Below, one piece after another: positions 13,319 through 14,895 of a DNA stretch of 14,895 nucleotides. The position numbers and the translations under genes are program-made. The DNA is from an uncultured Lachnospiraceae bacterium (GTDB lineage Bacteria; Bacillota; Clostridia; Lachnospirales; Lachnospiraceae): contig CAJUDY010000060.1 in assembly GCA_910584945.1 (NCBI GenBank), positions 1 to 14,895 on the forward strand, given 5' to 3'. The stretch's first letter is position 1; every line of letters begins with the position of its first letter. The notes beneath the pieces are model-generated. The model was not told the origin of the DNA and searched no databases. It was given only the letters and a program-made list of their open reading frames with translations.

Positions 13319-14719
13319 TTAGAGATTTAAAAGATCCGAGCGCACATATCCTTTGACGGTGCTTCCATTATGCTTTAAGCTCACGTAGTACCATGTTCTG
13401 CCGTCATCTCCGGTGGTCTCGGACAGGATGGTCGCCTTTGTGCCCTGCTTCACCTTCGCCACGATCCCGCTGGTGGTGGTGGCTGACTGTCTGACATTGA
13501 TCACCGCAAGCTTTGTGGTCCCTGTCTTCCCGCTGTTGTCCATGTTCGTACCAGTATTGTTGCCGGAGGCGATATTGCTCTGGCTGCCGCTGTCGGAGGG
13601 CTTTGACTTAGAGAGGTAGTCCGAGCGGATATAGCCATGGTATTTTGTTCCGCTGATCGTAAAGGACACCTTGGTCCACTCTTTTCCGTCGCCTCCGGTC
13701 TTCACCGAACGATAGCTTACCTTATCTCCTTTCAGCAAATTGGCAACCACATCGCAGGCATCGGACGCGCCGTCCCTCACCCGAACCGCAGAGGCCGTGA
13801 CATACCTGGTATCGCTGTCCTCCGCCGAAGCGCTGCTTCCGCTTGACGAACCGGATGTATTGCTCTTCGTCAGATAATCTGAACGGATATAACCCCGATA
13901 TCTTGTCCCGTTAATGGAGAAAGACACTTTCGTCCACTGCTTTCCGTCGTCTCCGGTCTTCACGGACTTCTGTCTGACCTCGTCTCCTTTTAACAGGTTC
14001 GCGATGATCGTGGAAGAAGCAGAAGGCTCTTCTCTGACCCGGACCGCAGAAGCGCTTACGTACAGGGTATCCCCGTTCTCCGCACTCAAAGTCTGATTGT
14101 TATTCGCGGAAGAGGTATCCACGACATTGGCCGGTTTTTTCGAAGTCAAGAGGTCGGAACGGATATAACCGTGAATCCGCTTTCCGTCCTTGGTGAAGGA
14201 CACTTTCGTCCACTGCTTTCCGTCTGTTCCCGTCTTCGTACCTCTCACATCCACCGCATTGTCTTTTACCAGTCCCGCCACGATGGCAGAGTCAGTAGAT
14301 GGGTCATCTCGAACTCGGACCGAGGCATTCTTCACATACAGCACCTCCGCGTTGGCCGCGGCATTATCCGTGGACGAGGTCTGTATCTGACTGGAAGAAG
14401 CGCCTGTCACATTCAAGAGGTCCGCACGCACATAGCCTTTGGCAGTGCTTCCATTGTAGGTGAAGGATATGCTATACCATTTCATGCCGTCCGTACCCGT
14501 CGTTTCCGACACAACCGACACTTTCGTTCCCTTTGACAGTTTACATACAATCGAAGAAGAAGTGGACGCCTCTTTTCTCACGTTCAGAATCCGGTTCTTT
14601 ACCGTACCCGTGGTTCCCGCCGCATCCGCAAAAAATACGGTATGGAACATCAGCGCACACAAAAGTCCCGCTACCAGCAGCATCACCGTTCTTTTTATCT
14701 GTATCGTCGTTATCTTCAT
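13319..14719 (-). CDS. Secreted protein with five bacterial SH3 (SH3b) repeats
   Basis: The 466-residue protein begins with a signal peptide: KR at 9-10, a hydrophobic core at 12-30 and a likely cleavage near ADAAG (31-35). Five SH3b domains follow at about 37-103, 127-192, 218-284, 304-370 and 402-466. Each has an N/R-V-R start (LNVRKEAST, VRVRDDPST, VRVREEPSA, VRVRDGASD, INVRQSATT), a TGxDGxxW centre and a GYVRSDLL or GYIRSDYL end. Ser/Thr/Asn-rich linkers join them. The outer two repeats resemble each other and the inner three form a second group. SH3b domains usually bind peptidoglycan. No hydrolase, sortase motif or membrane anchor is present, so it is probably a wall-associated binding protein or adaptor. 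AGGGAGGACAG lies just before the ATG. Confidence 0.92.
   Translation of the reverse strand: MKITTIQIKRTVMLLVAGLLCALMFHTVFFADAAGTTGTVKNRILNVRKEASTSSSIVCKLSKGTKVSVVSETTGTDGMKWYSISFTYNGSTAKGYVRADLLNVTGASSSQIQTSSTDNAAANAEVLYVKNASVRVRDDPSTDSAIVAGLVKDNAVDVRGTKTGTDGKQWTKVSFTKDGKRIHGYIRSDLLTSKKPANVVDTSSANNNQTLSAENGDTLYVSASAVRVREEPSASSTIIANLLKGDEVRQKSVKTGDDGKQWTKVSFSINGTRYRGYIRSDYLTKSNTSGSSSGSSASAEDSDTRYVTASAVRVRDGASDACDVVANLLKGDKVSYRSVKTGGDGKEWTKVSFTISGTKYHGYIRSDYLSKSKPSDSGSQSNIASGNNTGTNMDNSGKTGTTKLAVINVRQSATTTSGIVAKVKQGTKATILSETTGDDGRTWYYVSLKHNGSTVKGYVRSDLLNL
13610..14341 (-). repeat. Three diverged tandem SH3b coding units (inner repeats)
   Basis: Residues 127-192, 218-284 and 304-370 of the secreted protein are encoded by related segments about 260-275 bp apart. 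Shared stretches are DGKQW or DGKEW, then TKVSF, and a GYIRSD end. The DNA copies have diverged enough that they are domain duplications rather than recent exact repeats. Confidence 0.75.
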
Positions 14720-14745
14720 GATCTGTCCTCCCTCATGATTTCCTT

Positions 14746-14780
14746 ATATTAACAATAAAACGAATTGTCCAAAAAATCAA
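14746..14780 (-). promoter_or_regulatory. Possible promoter of the SH3b-repeat gene
   Basis: The AT-rich upstream region offers two imperfect readings on the minus strand. One is TTGATT (14780-14775), 17 bp, TATTGT (14757-14752). The other is TTGGAC (14772-14767), 15 bp, TAATAT (14751-14746). Either fits a start about 25-30 bp before the coding region. I cannot choose between them. Confidence 0.35.
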
Positions 14781-14784
14781 TGGG

Positions 14785-14811
14785 CTTAAGAAATAATTCA
14801 GAATTCTTAAG
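14785..14811. promoter_or_regulatory. Inverted repeat upstream of the SH3b gene promoter
   Basis: CTTAAGAA (14785-14792) and TTCTTAAG (14804-14811) are perfect inverted copies separated by 11 nt. They lie just upstream of the candidate -35. The geometry, two half-sites about two helical turns apart, fits a dimeric activator or repressor site. The factor is unknown. Confidence 0.35.
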
Positions 14812-14816
14812 ACAAA

Positions 14817-14842
14817 AAAACCAGGCAAAACAGCCTGGTTTT
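14817..14842. terminator. Rho-independent terminator for a transcript entering from the right
   Basis: AAAACCAGGC (14817-14826) pairs with GCCTGGTTTT (14833-14842) around a 6 nt loop. On the minus strand the arm ends in seven T. It would end a minus-strand gene lying beyond 14895 and separates it from the SH3b gene. On the plus strand it is also usable. Confidence 0.8.
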
Positions 14843-14895
14843 CTATACCTTCAAAATCACATACAGATAAAAGAAAGATACGCACTTCTTCACTC

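Noticed and set aside
13610..14341. The repeated segments as a CRISPR array or recent tandem DNA duplication
   Set aside because: Repeats are about 260-275 bp apart, diverged and in frame, and encode SH3b domains.

Overview
The window looks like chromosomal DNA of an anaerobic, GC-rich Clostridia member, most plausibly a Lachnospiraceae gut bacterium. This is inferred from the very large 2-hydroxyacyl-CoA dehydratase activase-type protein, strong AGGAGG ribosome sites, sigma-A-like promoters, a secreted SH3b-repeat protein and the protein sequences. No species can be named. No rRNA, tRNA, CRISPR array, transposase or phage gene was seen.

Layout. (1) 91-4436, plus strand: a promoter and one 1418-residue activase/dehydratase-like Fe-S protein, closed by a bidirectional terminator near 4450-4492. 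(2) 7150-4493, minus strand: a good sigma-A promoter (TTGAAA, 17 bp, TATACT) with a perfect palindrome over the likely transcription start, driving a small Sir2-like protein, hisH, hisF and ung. (3) 12926-7162, minus strand: a promoter, a strongly folded leader of about 130 nt, then five overlapping or nearly abutting genes in the order STM4015-like (leucine-rich repeats), STM4014-like (ATP-grasp), STM4013-like (alkaline-phosphatase/sulfatase superfamily hydrolase), STM4012-like (HemW-like radical SAM) and STM4011-like (radical SAM). (4) 14780-12953, minus strand: a secreted protein with five SH3b repeats, followed by a small GRAM/PH-like protein and a terminator. A further terminator at 14817-14842 would end a transcript entering from the right.

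The most interesting part is the five-gene operon. The families are named after Salmonella locus tags and, to my knowledge, have no assigned function. Two radical SAM enzymes, an ATP-grasp ligase-like protein, a metal-dependent hydrolase and a repeat protein with a short post-repeat tail, all translationally linked, look like a maturation or biosynthesis cassette. In this copy the STM4011-like protein also carries a C-terminal HAD domain whose second motif-I aspartate is cysteine. The operon leader folds into a long hairpin that I cannot match to a known riboswitch class. The neighbouring Sir2-like/hisH/hisF/ung unit has its own promoter, but no clear terminator separates it from the five-gene operon, so read-through is possible.
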